Origin: Euclidia mi | Taxonomy: Eukaryota; Arthropoda; Insecta; Lepidoptera; Erebidae | Direction: 5' to 3' | Assembly: GCA_944739405.2 (NCBI GenBank) | Contig: OX123186.2 | Location: 14,034,995 to 14,098,994 of the forward strand | DNA length: 64,000 nucleotides | Part shown: piece after piece, positions 47,976 through 57,842 of the stretch | Layout of the letters: the number at the start of each line of letters is the position of its first letter | Position numbering within the stretch: the first letter of the stretch is position 1 | The notes under the pieces: generated by a model | What the model saw: the letters and a program-made list of their open reading frames with translations, nothing else | What the model was told of the DNA's origin: nothing | The model's database searches: none | Made by a program: the position numbers and the translations under genes

Positions 47976-48340
47976 CCGTTTAAGCGTAGTATATAATTAT
48001 TAGTTTCTAATAATATATGCGAACAATGTAAGCACTGTGCACAATATGACATTATGTATGACGTATGTGACAGTACTGACAGTCATATACGATAGCACAT
48101 GCGCAATTGTTACAGCGCATGCATTCTTACTTCCCAGAGGTAAATTTGTGCCGCACTAATTTCTACCCTCCCTACAATCCCACCCAATTAATTATTTGCA
48201 ACTTATGGTAGCCTATGTCCGTCTCCATAATCCAATCTATCTTTATATCAAATTTCAACAAAATCGGTTTAGCCGTTTTAGCGTGAAAACGGAACATACA
48301 TACACACTTTCGAATTTATAATATTAAGTAGGGATATGAA
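47976..48340 (-). mobile_element. inverted, diverged copy of the Helitron-like block
   Basis: The inverse of 46490-46860: 'tttagcgtgaaaacggaaca', then 'cacactttcgaatttataat' ending at a TAGTAGGGA-like edge (aagtaggga). It is more diverged than the tandem units, so it predates the duplication or comes from another insertion. Confidence 0.6.
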
Positions 48341-48858
48341 CGCGGTTAATTAAAAAACTAGCGAACGGATTTTGCACGGATTTCAACAAGAGATAATTGT
48401 GATTCCTGGGTAGATTTAGAGGTATAATTCCTACGGTGCAGCCATGAAATCCAAAATACTATAAGTATGTTTTTATAATGTATGTTGTTTACAATATATA
48501 TTTCTAAGATCTTAGAGCATTATGAAAGCAATGAAGGACATTAGAAAATGAAAGATATTGCGCCTCCGGTGCTCTCACTTTCTGAATTCAATTCATGCGC
48601 TTTTGGGGTAAAACTGTAGTATGTAGTGGTTGGTCTAATGGTTAGTTACCCTGACTGCCAAGCTGGAGGGTTGGAGAAGAAAATCTATGTATGATGAGGA
48701 TGATAATTTTTGCTGCGTTTGGGTGTAAGTTACCTATCTTTATTAAGTACTAGACTCGCCCACGTTGCCGCACGCGTGAGAATATTTTATCTTCTTAGTG
48801 GGCGAATTGTCAAAAAACCCTCTCTCAGTTCTACCTTTTACTCCTAAAGGAACTACAT
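48341..48858. other. protease intron
   Basis: No gene. 'gtactagactcgcccacgtt' at about 48749 resembles another Helitron-type edge. Confidence 0.4.
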
Positions 48859-49122
48859 ACATACATACATAGTCTCACGCCCATATCCCTGAAGAGGTAG
48901 GCAGAGATATATTGCTACACCCACCTTTCACCAGATTTATTTTAGTCCTGCGCAATAAGGGGCGAGCCTATAGCCGTACCGGGCACATTACCAGACTCGG
49001 TGCTGTTAGTGAGAATTTCCTAACGAAAAAACCCAATAACACTTTACCCGACCCGGGGATCAAACCCGAGACTTCCCAATCTCACGTGCACATCTATGCC
49101 GCGAGACGAACGAAGCAGTCAA
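48859..49122 (-). mobile_element. tRNA-derived SINE (TSD GAACTACAT)
   Basis: TSD at 48850-48858 and 49123-49131. Minus-strand order: tRNA-like head (degenerate B-box 'gggtttgatccccgg'), body, tail into (GTAT)n. It is shorter and more diverged than the copies at 23343 and 50530. Confidence 0.75.
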
Positions 49123-49131
49123 GAACTACAT

Positions 49132-50160
49132 GCACATATATTTAGTTTCTTGCGCCCAATAGGCTTTGTTTTCCAATCAGTCAGTAACGCAAATAGATAT
49201 ACCCATGCTTCTTAGTAAACTGGTTACCATTATACAGACTCTTCTGCGTTGAGAGCAGTTAACCGCGTGTGAGATTTCGTACAATATCTTACAATACAAC
49301 AAGAAATAAATAGTTCTTTAATTCACTTCTCATTAAGCCAAATAAAGAAATTGCTCTTTAACACAACCCATAGTTTCACTGCCTCGTTATATCGGCAATA
49401 CTGCAAATCACTCGCTAGAAATAACAGTTCACTCAAATATTGATTAATTGGATGTAATATGGCATAAAGAGGTCAACAGAACCGACTAATTAGTAACATT
49501 TTATTGTATTGGTCCAATAATATTATTGTAACATAATTGGTATTAATGTGTTAGCGTTGATATTCAACAACGCGATGTGGTAATCTCGAGGTCAGACCAA
49601 ATGTGGAAATGTGGATATCGTCTAATATATACAAATGTCATATCACTGTGTTTGTTATCGTCTTGACCAATTTTCATGATTTTTTATGAATATTTGATAG
49701 GTTTCAGACTAGGTACCAGTAAGTACTAAGTTTTCTTAGTGTTTTAATTATTTAATATCAACGAATCCCAATTATCTACGAGTATGGCAAAATAAGCTTG
49801 CTAGGTCAACTAGTAATTTTATATAAGCTTAAATAATCCAATTTTCTATTAGATGCAAAAATATTATTTGATCCTCGTGTATTCTTTTAAATACATGTTT
49901 TTAAGCAGATGAGGTCAAGTGTGTGTGCGGTTCCTTGGGCGCTAGTAAACTCGATTCCGAACTTTTATGACTCGCAGCCGTTGGAAACTCTATTTTTTTA
50001 TTTGCATTATTTCTACTACTTTCTAGTATTACAGTCTCAAACATATACAAACATTCTTTTTTATTTATTAATTTGCAATATATGTATTAGTGACAAATAT
50101 GGTTTCATGTGATCTCTTAGATTGGTAAATAAAATTGTACTTATATGGTTTTTGTTTCAG
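49132..50160. other. protease intron up to the exon c acceptor
   Basis: AT-rich, no recognised element. The pyrimidine-rich tract and 'tttgtttcag' at 50151-50160 form the acceptor of the next protease exon. Confidence 0.6.
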
Positions 50161-50269
50161 CCATAAATTCAGCTTCTATGGAGAATTATGTAGCACCTGC
50201 AATAGATGAGCCATCGGATAAAGAGTGTGATCCTAAACGATTAAATCACGCCGTTTTGATTGTTGGCTT
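50161..50269 (+). CDS. papain-family cysteine protease, exon c (catalytic His), split by a retrotransposon
   Basis: Phase 1 joins exon b (G+CC gives Ala): INSASMENYVAPAIDE, then PSDKECDPKRLNHAVLIVGF. LNHAVLIVGF carries the catalytic His of C1A proteases. At 50269 the exon is interrupted by an antisense LTR retrotransposon (50270-55400, TSD GGCTT). After removing the insertion and one TSD copy, the exon continues at 55406-55416 (cagctattaca, reading SYY) to donor gtaagt at 55417, giving VGFSYY as expected in the family. With the insertion present, the sense strand reads through an LTR with stops, so this allele is disrupted unless the element is spliced out. Confidence 0.85.
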
Positions 50270-50432
50270 TGTAATGTTTGGATGTTAATAATAAACACTG
50301 ATTAAATTAATATAATGAGTTTATTGTTATAATCCTCTTATAACCTAATGCCACCCCACCGGAAGTGACCTTTACATTTTTTATTGGCGTCTTGACCGGA
50401 ACTAGTGTTGCCCTAGTCTTATCTCTATTACA
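50270..50432 (-). repeat. 3' LTR of the Gypsy-type element
   Basis: On the element's sense strand it starts TGTAATAGAG and ends CATTACA. It contains an AATAAA-type signal (caataaactc) that could end transcripts antisense to the protease gene. Confidence 0.95.
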
Positions 50433-50445
50433 TCTCCCTCTTTTT
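50433..50445 (-). other. polypurine tract
   Basis: On the minus strand AAAAAGAGGGAGA directly abuts the 3' LTR. It is the expected primer for plus-strand DNA synthesis. Confidence 0.85.
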
Positions 50446-50529
50446 AAACAAAAAAAAAATAGAAATTATTACATAGGTATAGTCTCTTAATTCTATCTAT
50501 CCCTTTTTATACCACGAATAAAGAAAACA

Positions 50530-50937
50530 TACATACATACATACATACATATCGTCACGCCCTTTATCCCCGAAGGGGTAGGCAGAGGTGTATTTCTACA
50601 CCCACTTTTCGCCAGATATACTTTAGTCCCACGTAATAAGGGGCGAGCCTATTGGCGTACCGGGCACATTTCCAGACTCCGTGCTGCTACTGAGAATTTC
50701 GTGACAGAAAAACCCAATAACACTGCCCGACCCAGGAATCCAACCCGGGACCTCCCGATCCCACGCGCACATTTATGCGGCGAGACCAACGAGGCAGTCG
50801 TATAGGGTTTGATGTCGAGTTTTCCGTCTCTACGCAAAGATGGTATTTGCATCGTGTTATCCCTTAGTCGCCTCTTACGACACCCACGGGAAGATAGGGG
50901 GTGGTAACACTTGTATTCTATGCCGTCAACCACACGG
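50530..50937 (-). mobile_element. tRNA-derived SINE nested in the LTR retrotransposon
   Basis: TSD ATAAAGAAAACA at 50518-50529 and 50938-50949. It is nearly identical to 23343-23747, with the same tRNA-like head, body and (CATA)n tail. It lies between pol and the polypurine tract of an element whose LTRs are almost identical, so this SINE family was active very recently. Confidence 0.9.
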
Positions 50938-51336
50938 ATAAAGAAAACAATAGGAAGAAAAAGAAAAATAAAATAAAAAGAATATAACTGCCTTTGTTAT
51001 TAGCATTAAACAAATTGAATTACTTACATAGGTACTAATGTGCTTATACGTTTTACAAAGCAATACTTATAGTAGGTTGTTGACCAACCTACTTATAAAT
51101 AGGTACTGAAAACCTTGACAATACTTATATTAAAATTAAACTAAAATTTGTTACATACCAAAGTACAACAATATTAAACTTCTCACAATGCATATATAGG
51201 TACTTAAATCTTACAAAATAATGTTGACTTACAGCTGACCTATTTGTTAACAATATACTGACCTACTAATATCAAATAATATTTCTCAGTTTGAGGAATC
51301 TCTGAAACCCCACACCATACCTGGAGAACCACCAAA

Positions 51337-54246
51337 TTAACCACGAATGTGGTACGATGTTCTACAATAACTGACACCATCCTTATCCACTACATTATAT
51401 GATCTAAAGTTATTTTTTTTTATTATAGTACCTGGTAACCACTTCCTATCATTAACATCTTTCTTAAACCAAACATTTTGTCCTAATACAAATTCGGATT
51501 TATTTCTAGTTTTTACATTATAATTTCTTGTGTTCCTATTTATCGACTTTTGCATTTCAGTCTTTATATTTTCATTCAGTCTTGGTTTTAAATATTGACA
51601 TGTTACTGGTAGTTTTGTTTTTAAATTCCTGTTCATTAATAATTGTGCTGGGGAAAATTTTGTGCCAGCAACAGGTGTATTTCTATACTGTAATAAAGCA
51701 ATTCTATAATCTATATTATCATCCTTACATTTAAACAAAATTTTCTTAGCTATCTGCACCGCCCGCTCTGCCATTCCATTTGACTGGGGGTATTTGGGAC
51801 TAGAGAAAGTAAATTTGAAATTCCATTCATGTGAAAAATGCCTACACTCTTTAGAATCAAATGGTACATGGTCAGAGACAATTTCAGAGGGCACCCCAAA
51901 ATTGCAAAATAGATCTAATAATACATTTATTACACTATTAGCAGTCTTGTTATGTATTAATTTAATTTCCAACCATTTAGAATAATAGTCATAAATTACC
52001 AAATAGCTGTGTTTTCTGAAATCCATGATATCAATTCCCAACTTTGAAAAAGGTAATTCAGGCACATTATGTGGTAACAAAGGTTCTTTTACATTATTGT
52101 TCTGATATGTTTGACATATAACACATTCTCTAACATACTTATCGAGATGTGAATCCATCTTTGGCCAATAATACAATTCTCTCGCTAGTTGTTTCATTTT
52201 TGTCATTCCTATATGACCTTCATGCAAAATCTTCATGTACAACAATCTAAGACTCTTAGGTATTATTATCCTATGATTCATAAATACTAAACTTTCCTCA
52301 ACTGTTATATTTGTTCTAAATTTATAATAATAGCAAAGTGAATCTGGAACATTTTTAATATTTTCTGGCCACCCTTCTTTTGTGTATTTTATAACTAGTA
52401 ACAATTCTTCATCTTTACTAGTTTCAGTAATTAATTGTATTTTTTGTTCTTCTGAACACTGCAAGTACTGAGATAACCCTACGCAATGAATGACCTCATA
52501 CATGTATGACTCATCAATCTGCGAATTTGATAAGTATGATCTCGAAAGTAAATCAGATATAAACATAAATTTTCCTTTTAAATACTTGTATTCTAGGTCA
52601 TACTTCAATAGTTTTAGTTTTAGTCTTTGGAGTCTTGGTGATGGAATCTCATGAATACTTTTCCTTAATAATGTCTCCAATGGCTTGTGATCATTTAAAA
52701 CTATACATTTAGTACCATAGATAAAATAATGAAACTTTTTAGTTGCCCAGACTACACTTAACAACTCTTTTTCAATTTGTGAAAATCTTTGTTCCGCAGG
52801 TGTTAGATTTCTAGAAATAAAACTTACTGGCTTTCCATTCTGTAGCAAACAACCACCCAGACCATCCTTAGATGCATCACACTGTATCACTACTGGTAAA
52901 TTACTATTAAAGTTTTGAAGAACAGGGGCTTTGGTAATAAATTCTTTAATTTCCTTAAATATTTTTTCATGAACTTCCGTCCACAACCAACCTACATTCT
53001 TTTTTAACAATTCTGTTAGTGGTGACATCATCTTAGCTAAATTAGGAATAAACTTACGCAGATAATTAACCATGCCTAAAAAAATTTGCAATTCCTTTTT
53101 ATTTGTTGGACTTTTCATGTTAACAATTGAGTCTGTCCTATCAGGGTCAATTTTAATACCTTCCTTGGAGAATATATGACCAAAATACTTGACTTCCCTT
53201 AACTTAAACTGAAACTTATTTTTATTAAATTTTACATTACACTTTCTAGCACGCTCAAAAACTTTATTAAGTATTGCATCATGTTGCTCTTCAGATGATG
53301 CAGCTATGAGCAAGTCATCGCAATAAATTATTACACCTGGAATATCTCCAAAAGTTCTTTCACTATACCTTTGGAAAATCTCCGGAGCAACTGATATTCC
53401 AAAAGGTAATCTTAAAAATTTATAATTTCCAAAAGGTGTACTGAAAGTGCACAGATCAGAAGACTCTTCGGTAAGCTTAATATTATAAAATCCATCAGAT
53501 AAGTCTAATACTGAAAATACAGTCTTATTAATTAGTTTTGACACAATTTCTTCATATGTAGGTATCAAGTAGTGATTTTTTATCAGAGCTTTATTAAGGT
53601 CCTTAGGATCTAAACATATGCGGAGTGATTTATCTTTTTTTTCTATTATTACTAAATTACTAACAAAACTTTTTGGGTGTGGTACCTTACTTATAATTTG
53701 GTGAGTCTCCAGGCTCCTCAGTTTTTCTTCTAACCGAGTTTTTAAGGCGTGTGGAACTCTGCGAGGAGGTTTTACCACTGGTGTAGTCCCAGGCTGGATA
53801 CAAAGTTCCAAAGGTTCCTCAAACTGTCCTATTCCCTGAAACAGTTCACAATGCTTATTAATAATTATATCTTTATTCTGAATGCTACTTATATTTTGTA
53901 ATATTCCTAATTCTCTTAAGGTGCTTAGTCCCAGAATCGGCTTTACATTATTTTTAATTATATAGAAATCAGTGATACATACTTGGTTATCTTTTATTAT
54001 TTTTAAAGATGTCTTACCTACCGGATAAATTTGTGCCCCCCCAAATGCTTCTAAGATTACTTTAGTCTCAGACCATTTAGGTGTTTCATCATCGACTATT
54101 TTCATTAAGTCTTTTATTGACAATACATTAACCTGAGCACCTGTATCACACTTGAAATCAACCCTTTTATTTTGTACTCTTAGTGTCAAAATCCACTCAT
54201 TACATTTTATTTGAGTATTTCCAATACCATGACATACTTTTAAAAG
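51337..54246 (-). CDS. pol: Gypsy-type pol: protease, reverse transcriptase, RNase H, integrase
   Basis: An open frame follows the gag stop directly. Numbering from 54189: aspartic protease DTGAQVNVL (15-23); RT with LDLSDGFYNI (228-237), FLRLPFG (258-264) and catalytic YCDD (289-292); RNase H with IQCDASKDG (Asp 438), EKELLSVVWA (Glu 474) and FISDLLSR (Asp 546); integrase zinc finger HEGH (656-659) with C689 and C692; catalytic core GIDIMD, VSDHVPF and MAERA (Asp 720, Asp 773, Glu 808). All domains are complete, with no stop or frameshift. The frame has no ATG before the protease motif (first Met at 29), and it is in the same frame as gag across one TGA, so it is probably made by stop-codon readthrough. 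Full length for a pol lacking env. Confidence 0.9.
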   Translation of the reverse strand, partial: LLKVCHGIGNTQIKCNEWILTLRVQNKRVDFKCDTGAQVNVLSIKDLMKIVDDETPKWSETKVILEAFGGAQIYPVGKTSLKIIKDNQVCITDFYIIKNNVKPILGLSTLRELGILQNISSIQNKDIIINKHCELFQGIGQFEEPLELCIQPGTTPVVKPPRRVPHALKTRLEEKLRSLETHQIISKVPHPKSFVSNLVIIEKKDKSLRICLDPKDLNKALIKNHYLIPTYEEIVSKLINKTVFSVLDLSDGFYNIKLTEESSDLCTFSTPFGNYKFLRLPFGISVAPEIFQRYSERTFGDIPGVIIYCDDLLIAASSEEQHDAILNKVFERARKCNVKFNKNKFQFKLREVKYFGHIFSKEGIKIDPDRTDSIVNMKSPTNKKELQIFLGMVNYLRKFIPNLAKMMSPLTELLKKNVGWLWTEVHEKIFKEIKEFITKAPVLQNFNSNLPVVIQCDASKDGLGGCLLQNGKPVSFISRNLTPAEQRFSQIEKELLSVVWATKKFHYFIYGTKCIVLNDHKPLETLLRKSIHEIPSPRLQRLKLKLLKYDLEYKYLKGKFMFISDLLSRSYLSNSQIDESYMYEVIHCVGLSQYLQCSEEQKIQLITETSKDEELLLVIKYTKEGWPENIKNVPDSLCYYYKFRTNITVEESLVFMNHRIIIPKSLRLLYMKILHEGHIGMTKMKQLARELYYWPKMDSHLDKYVRECVICQTYQNNNVKEPLLPHNVPELPFSKLGIDIMDFRKHSYLVIYDYYSKWLEIKLIHNKTANSVINVLLDLFCNFGVPSEIVSDHVPFDSKECRHFSHEWNFKFTFSSPKYPQSNGMAERAVQIAKKILFKCKDDNIDYRIALLQYRNTPVAGTKFSPAQLLMNRNLKTKLPVTCQYLKPRLNENIKTEMQKSINRNTRNYNVKTRNKSEFVLGQNVWFKKDVNDRKWLPGTIIKKNNFRSYNVVDKDGVSYCRTSYHIRG

Positions 54247-55152
54247 TCATAAGTCATGCACATTATTGTCTTCAGAAACTGTGTTCACAGATTCCATGTT
54301 ATTACTTGTACTTATTTCATTAATGAGTTTACATCCCTTTTTATAATGATTTGGCTTGTTACAGTTATGACATATTTTGCCAAACGCTGGGCAATTTCTG
54401 GCCTTGTGCCGTGTCCCACATTTTTTACAATTATACAAAACATCCCCTTTACTACTAGCGTTATACTTAACTTTTGATTTGTCTCCTGTGTCCTTGAATT
54501 GTGAAGCCTGTACTGCATCCACCGCTACTGGAGGCTGCTGCTGATACATCATCTTGATATGGTTTTGAGATAACTCCGAGGCTCTGCACATGTCAACGGT
54601 TTTCTGTAGATTTAGGTCATTGACTTCCAGCAATTTTCGTTGTAATTTTTTATCGTGAACACCCAAAACAATCCGATCCCTCAGCATTCTTTCTTCTTGA
54701 TCTTTATAATTACATGTTTTAACGAGTTTTCTTAGATCTGTGTAGAACAAGTCAAAATTCTCCCCCTCTTCCTGACATCTTTTGTGAAATGTGAATGTTG
54801 AAATAAGTTCATTTTGTTTCGGTTCAAAGTACTCGTCCAAACTCTTTAATAGTTGGTCGTACTTGACGGTTTCCTCTGTTTTAAGCACATTAAAGTACAA
54901 TTCTTGTACTTCATGCCCGGCACAATTGAGCAAGATGGCTGCTTTTCTTGTTTCACTCAGCCTTTCCAATCCGGCCGCTGAGACAAAAATTTTTAATTGT
55001 TGTTTGAATAATCTCCATTTAGGGAGAAGATCTTCCGTTGTATCAAGTTTTAAAGGTTGTGGCATCCTGTACTCCACTCCTGTCATTATGTTTTCTTCTT
55101 TTATAATGTCTGTTTCGGTCGCGGTGTCCAAGTTTGTTTTAGTCGTGCTCAT
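54247..55152 (-). CDS. gag: Gypsy-type gag with two zinc knuckles
   Basis: ATG at 55152 (MSTTKTNLDTATETD). A capsid-like helical region (PKWRLFKQQLKIFVSAAG, FTFHKRCQEEGENFDLFYTD, ERMLRDRIVLGVHDKKLQ) is followed by two zinc knuckles, CKKCGTRHKARNC (CX2CX3HX4C) and CHNCNKPNHYKKGC (CX2CX4HX4C). About 301 residues, ending HDL and TGA at 54247-54249. It forms the particle and binds element RNA. pol follows in the same frame. Confidence 0.9.
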   Translation of the reverse strand: MSTTKTNLDTATETDIIKEENIMTGVEYRMPQPLKLDTTEDLLPKWRLFKQQLKIFVSAAGLERLSETRKAAILLNCAGHEVQELYFNVLKTEETVKYDQLLKSLDEYFEPKQNELISTFTFHKRCQEEGENFDLFYTDLRKLVKTCNYKDQEERMLRDRIVLGVHDKKLQRKLLEVNDLNLQKTVDMCRASELSQNHIKMMYQQQPPVAVDAVQASQFKDTGDKSKVKYNASSKGDVLYNCKKCGTRHKARNCPAFGKICHNCNKPNHYKKGCKLINEISTSNNMESVNTVSEDNNVHDL

Positions 55153-55219
55153 AGCCACTTTTTAGAATTAAGTTGAAATATGTTCTTAGTACAAGTATTT
55201 TTCACTATTTGATGTCAGG

Positions 55220-55237
55220 CCTTTACCGACTGCGCCA
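55220..55237 (-). other. primer-binding site
   Basis: Sense-strand TGGCGCAGTCGGTAAAGG begins immediately after the 5' LTR. TGGCGCAGTCG is complementary to a tRNA 3' end CGACTGCGCCA, which fits tRNA-Ser acceptors (5' GCAGTCG), as used by several Gypsy-type elements. The tRNA identity is from memory. Confidence 0.75.
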
Positions 55238-55400
55238 TGTAATGTTTGGATGTTAATAATAAACACTGATTAAATTAATATGATGAGTTTATTGTTATAA
55301 TCCTCTTATAACCTAATGCCACCCCACCGGAAGTGACCTTTACATTTTTTATTGGCGTCTTGACCGGAACTAGTGTTGCCCTAGTCTTATCTCTATTACA
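55238..55400 (-). repeat. 5' LTR of the Gypsy-type element
   Basis: 163 bp, one visible difference from the left LTR (ATATGATGAG against ATATAATGAG). It would hold the element's promoter, firing antisense into the downstream half of the protease locus. Confidence 0.95.
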
Positions 55401-55416
55401 GGCTTCAGCTATTACA
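55401..55416 (+). CDS. cysteine protease exon c, remainder after the insertion
   Basis: GGCTT is the duplicated target site, then cagctattaca up to the donor gtaagt at 55417. Joined to 50161-50269 it completes VGFSYY and leaves one base (A) for the next exon, matching the phase of both terminal-exon copies. Confidence 0.8.
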
Positions 55417-55429
55417 GTAAGTATTCTTT

Positions 55430-55760
55430 CATCTTCAATGCAAGCAGTAGTTGGTAGAGCCTTGCAGATTTCAGCATGAATGGGCCAGCTCGACCGGGAA
55501 AGTACTACTCTCTGGCAGAGTATCGACGTAAAGTACCAGCACCTACACTGTTGCGTCTCGTTCAGTGAGTGAAAATGCCAAAGCACCTTTTTCTTCTCCC
55601 TCATCCCTCTTCTCTCCCTATTCCTTTTCCCATCCCAAAGGGCCGCAACATATTTGTGACTCCTGTGGTGTTGCTCGTGTCCATGGGCGGCGGTAATCGC
55701 TTACCATCAGGTGATCCGTCTGCTCGTTTGTCGCCTATTACATATTATTATGAAGAAATC
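55430..55760 (+). repeat. dispersed lepidopteran repeat
   Basis: 'ggccagctcgaccgggaaag', 'ggccgcaacatatttgtgac', 'ccatgggcggcggtaatcgc' and 'ttaccatcaggtgatccgtc' are in the order of a common lepidopteran retroelement 3' end. A diverged relative is at 61440-61890. Confidence 0.65.
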
Positions 55761-55796
55761 TAAGGTGATGTTTATGTCTTTATTTCATATGCTGAG

Positions 55797-56003
55797 AGGA
55801 CGCCAGCAGCTACGCCTGCATTTTTTTTTTAATTTACCCGTTTTGGCCAATCCCGTGGGAATTTCAGGAAATCCCTTCTTAGTGCACCCCTACGGTCCTC
55901 AAGGAACATACATGCCAAATTTCAGCTTCTTGAGCCCAATAGTTTCGGCTGTAGCGTGTCTGTCAGTCAGTCAGTAACGCAAGGATTTTATATATTAAGA
56001 AGA
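55797..56003 (+). repeat. dispersed repeat, pair with 35340-35555
   Basis: Starts 'aggacgccagcagctacgcc' and ends 'cagtcagtcagtaacgcaag' then 'tatattaaga', as in the other copy. Confidence 0.75.
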
Positions 56004-56717
56004 TGTAGATGTATTTTATTATGTTACTTTAATGTGTATCATTTAATTATAATGAATGATGTGTATAGATAATTGCTTTATCGTATAATAAAGCCTTATA
56101 AACTGACTGTAAACAACCAACAAAGGTCACAATCGAATAAATTTTAAGAGATAGCATTCTGAGAATTTATACAATGAATTGTTTTCATTATACTCCCCTT
56201 AAAATAATGTAGCATTTTCCTTGTGGGGAAAATCATTGGGCATTTTTCCCTTAGTAGGAGGGTCATTTAAATGTATTAAATGTAACTCAAATGGGTATAT
56301 AAAAATGTCATCTCAACCAGTTTATCTAAAGTGAAAGTAATTTGACAATTCCGAATCAATTATGATACGTTATTCAGTAATGTCGCAAATAAGGCATAAC
56401 ATTTTACCGATCTTCATTTCACGGTGACAAGGGTCAGCGGTGTTGAAGCGGAGATGAGCTCAGCTAAGAATTTTGACAAAAGTTATACAATTTCAGGAGT
56501 ATTAAGTATTTTTGTTAGCACCATTGTGAAAATGAAATATATTTGTATGGTACAGCGTTCTCAACCTATGTAAAATTTAAAGATGAAACAGTTTTTCTTT
56601 TGTCCTTTGATATTTTTAATATGGTATTAAGACTGGTGTTCCAAGGACTTAGTTCTTGCATTGTAATAAGGTCTCTAATATTTATTATTTATTTACTAAA
56701 AGGTGTGTTTGTTTAAA
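56004..56717. other. protease intron
   Basis: AT-rich with no recognised feature before the Tc1 terminus. Confidence 0.5.
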
Positions 56718-56998
56718 TACACACATCAAAAAAGTCTAAGCAACACATACAAATTTCAATTTTATAATGTGTTTTCGCATTAAATCCTTAGAATTTTCTA
56801 ATTTATATTATTTTCTTATGCTTTTTTGATATTAAACATTTAGTTCACATGTTATAACAATTAGTTCTTTTAGTTTTTTTTAATAATCTTAATTAACAAT
56901 AATTACGAGTAAGTACTGTATGTACGTAGTACAAAGTAAGGTGCCTAATCAACTAAACTTAAACTAAAATTAAATGGTTGTACAAAAATTGCATAATT

Positions 56999-57831
56999 TA
57001 ATACAAAGTGTGGCCTCCTCTGTTATTGAGAACTTGCTGGCACTGATTATTCATAGAATCGATGAGATTGTTAATGTTATCCTGCGGCAATCGCTCCCAA
57101 TGAAATTTTAGTAAGTCCATCAGTTGTTGGATTGTTGTCACTCCATCCAAGTCCTTTAAAACACGTCTCTAGAGCATGTCCCATGCTTGCTCGATGGGGT
57201 TGAGGTCTGGCAAATGTGCAGACCAAGGCAATACCAGGATGTTATCCCTTGCCAAGTACTCCCGTGTGTGCAAAGCTGTATGCGTCATGCATCAACATGA
57301 AATCGAAGCCAAGCGTTTGTGTGAATGGACGGACATAAGGCCTTAGAACATCCTCAAAGTAATTTATAGCGTTCATGTTACCATTTACAAAAACGAGCTC
57401 AGTTCGTCTGTTCTTTATAATACCCACCCATACCATAACTGTTGAGCCATTGTTTAGATGCACTTCCTGAACACACCTCAGTCTTTCAGTATTTTCAGGA
57501 CGACGGTACACTCTTACCCTTCTAGTATCAGGCTTGAACCCAAATCGAGACTCATCGCAAAATAAAATTTAATCCCATTGTTCCCGGGTCCATATAATGT
57601 GTTCCCTACACCATTCATTTCGACGTGCGCGATTCCCGTGACGTATCGGTGGGCAACTAATTAGCCGTCGCGCTCGTAGGCCATACTCATGCAGTCGATT
57701 TCGCACAGTTTGGCAGCTAACAACAATACCACTTGAATTTTGGAGCCGTAAACCTATCTCTCGGACGGTTAACATCGGCTGGCGTCTTGCAGTCAGTTGT
57801 ATGTATCGATCTTGCCGTGTGGTTGTACACC
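56999..57831 (-). pseudogene. Tc1 transposase, catalytic part (copy 2)
   Basis: After the captured exon the transposase resumes: CTTTRQDRYIQLTARRQPML, SCQTVRNRLHEYGLRARRL, then (in other frames) a degenerate first-Asp region, YRRPENTERLRCVQEVHLNN, TVMVWVGIIKNRRTELVFVN, FDFMLMHDAYSFAHT and NILVLPWSAHLPDLNPIEQ. The DD34E spacing can be counted here. A TGA falls near 57180 and several frameshifts exist. Dead as an enzyme. Confidence 0.8.
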
Positions 57832-57842
57832 ATGACTCTGTA

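Larger units (their letters stand above)
50270..55400 (-). mobile_element. Gypsy-type LTR retrotransposon, 5.1 kb, young
   Basis: Two 163 bp LTRs (50270-50432, 55238-55400) differ at one position that I can see. The TSD is GGCTT at 50265-50269 and 55401-55405. Minus-strand order is 5' LTR, primer site, gag, pol, a SINE, polypurine tract, 3' LTR. Protease, RT, RNase H, integrase order and short LTRs fit the Mag-like Gypsy/Ty3 group; there is no envelope gene. It is inserted in the coding exon of the cysteine protease. Confidence 0.95.

Noticed and set aside
50270..51336. Envelope gene of the LTR retrotransposon
   Set aside because: Between pol and the 3' LTR there is only non-coding sequence and a SINE.
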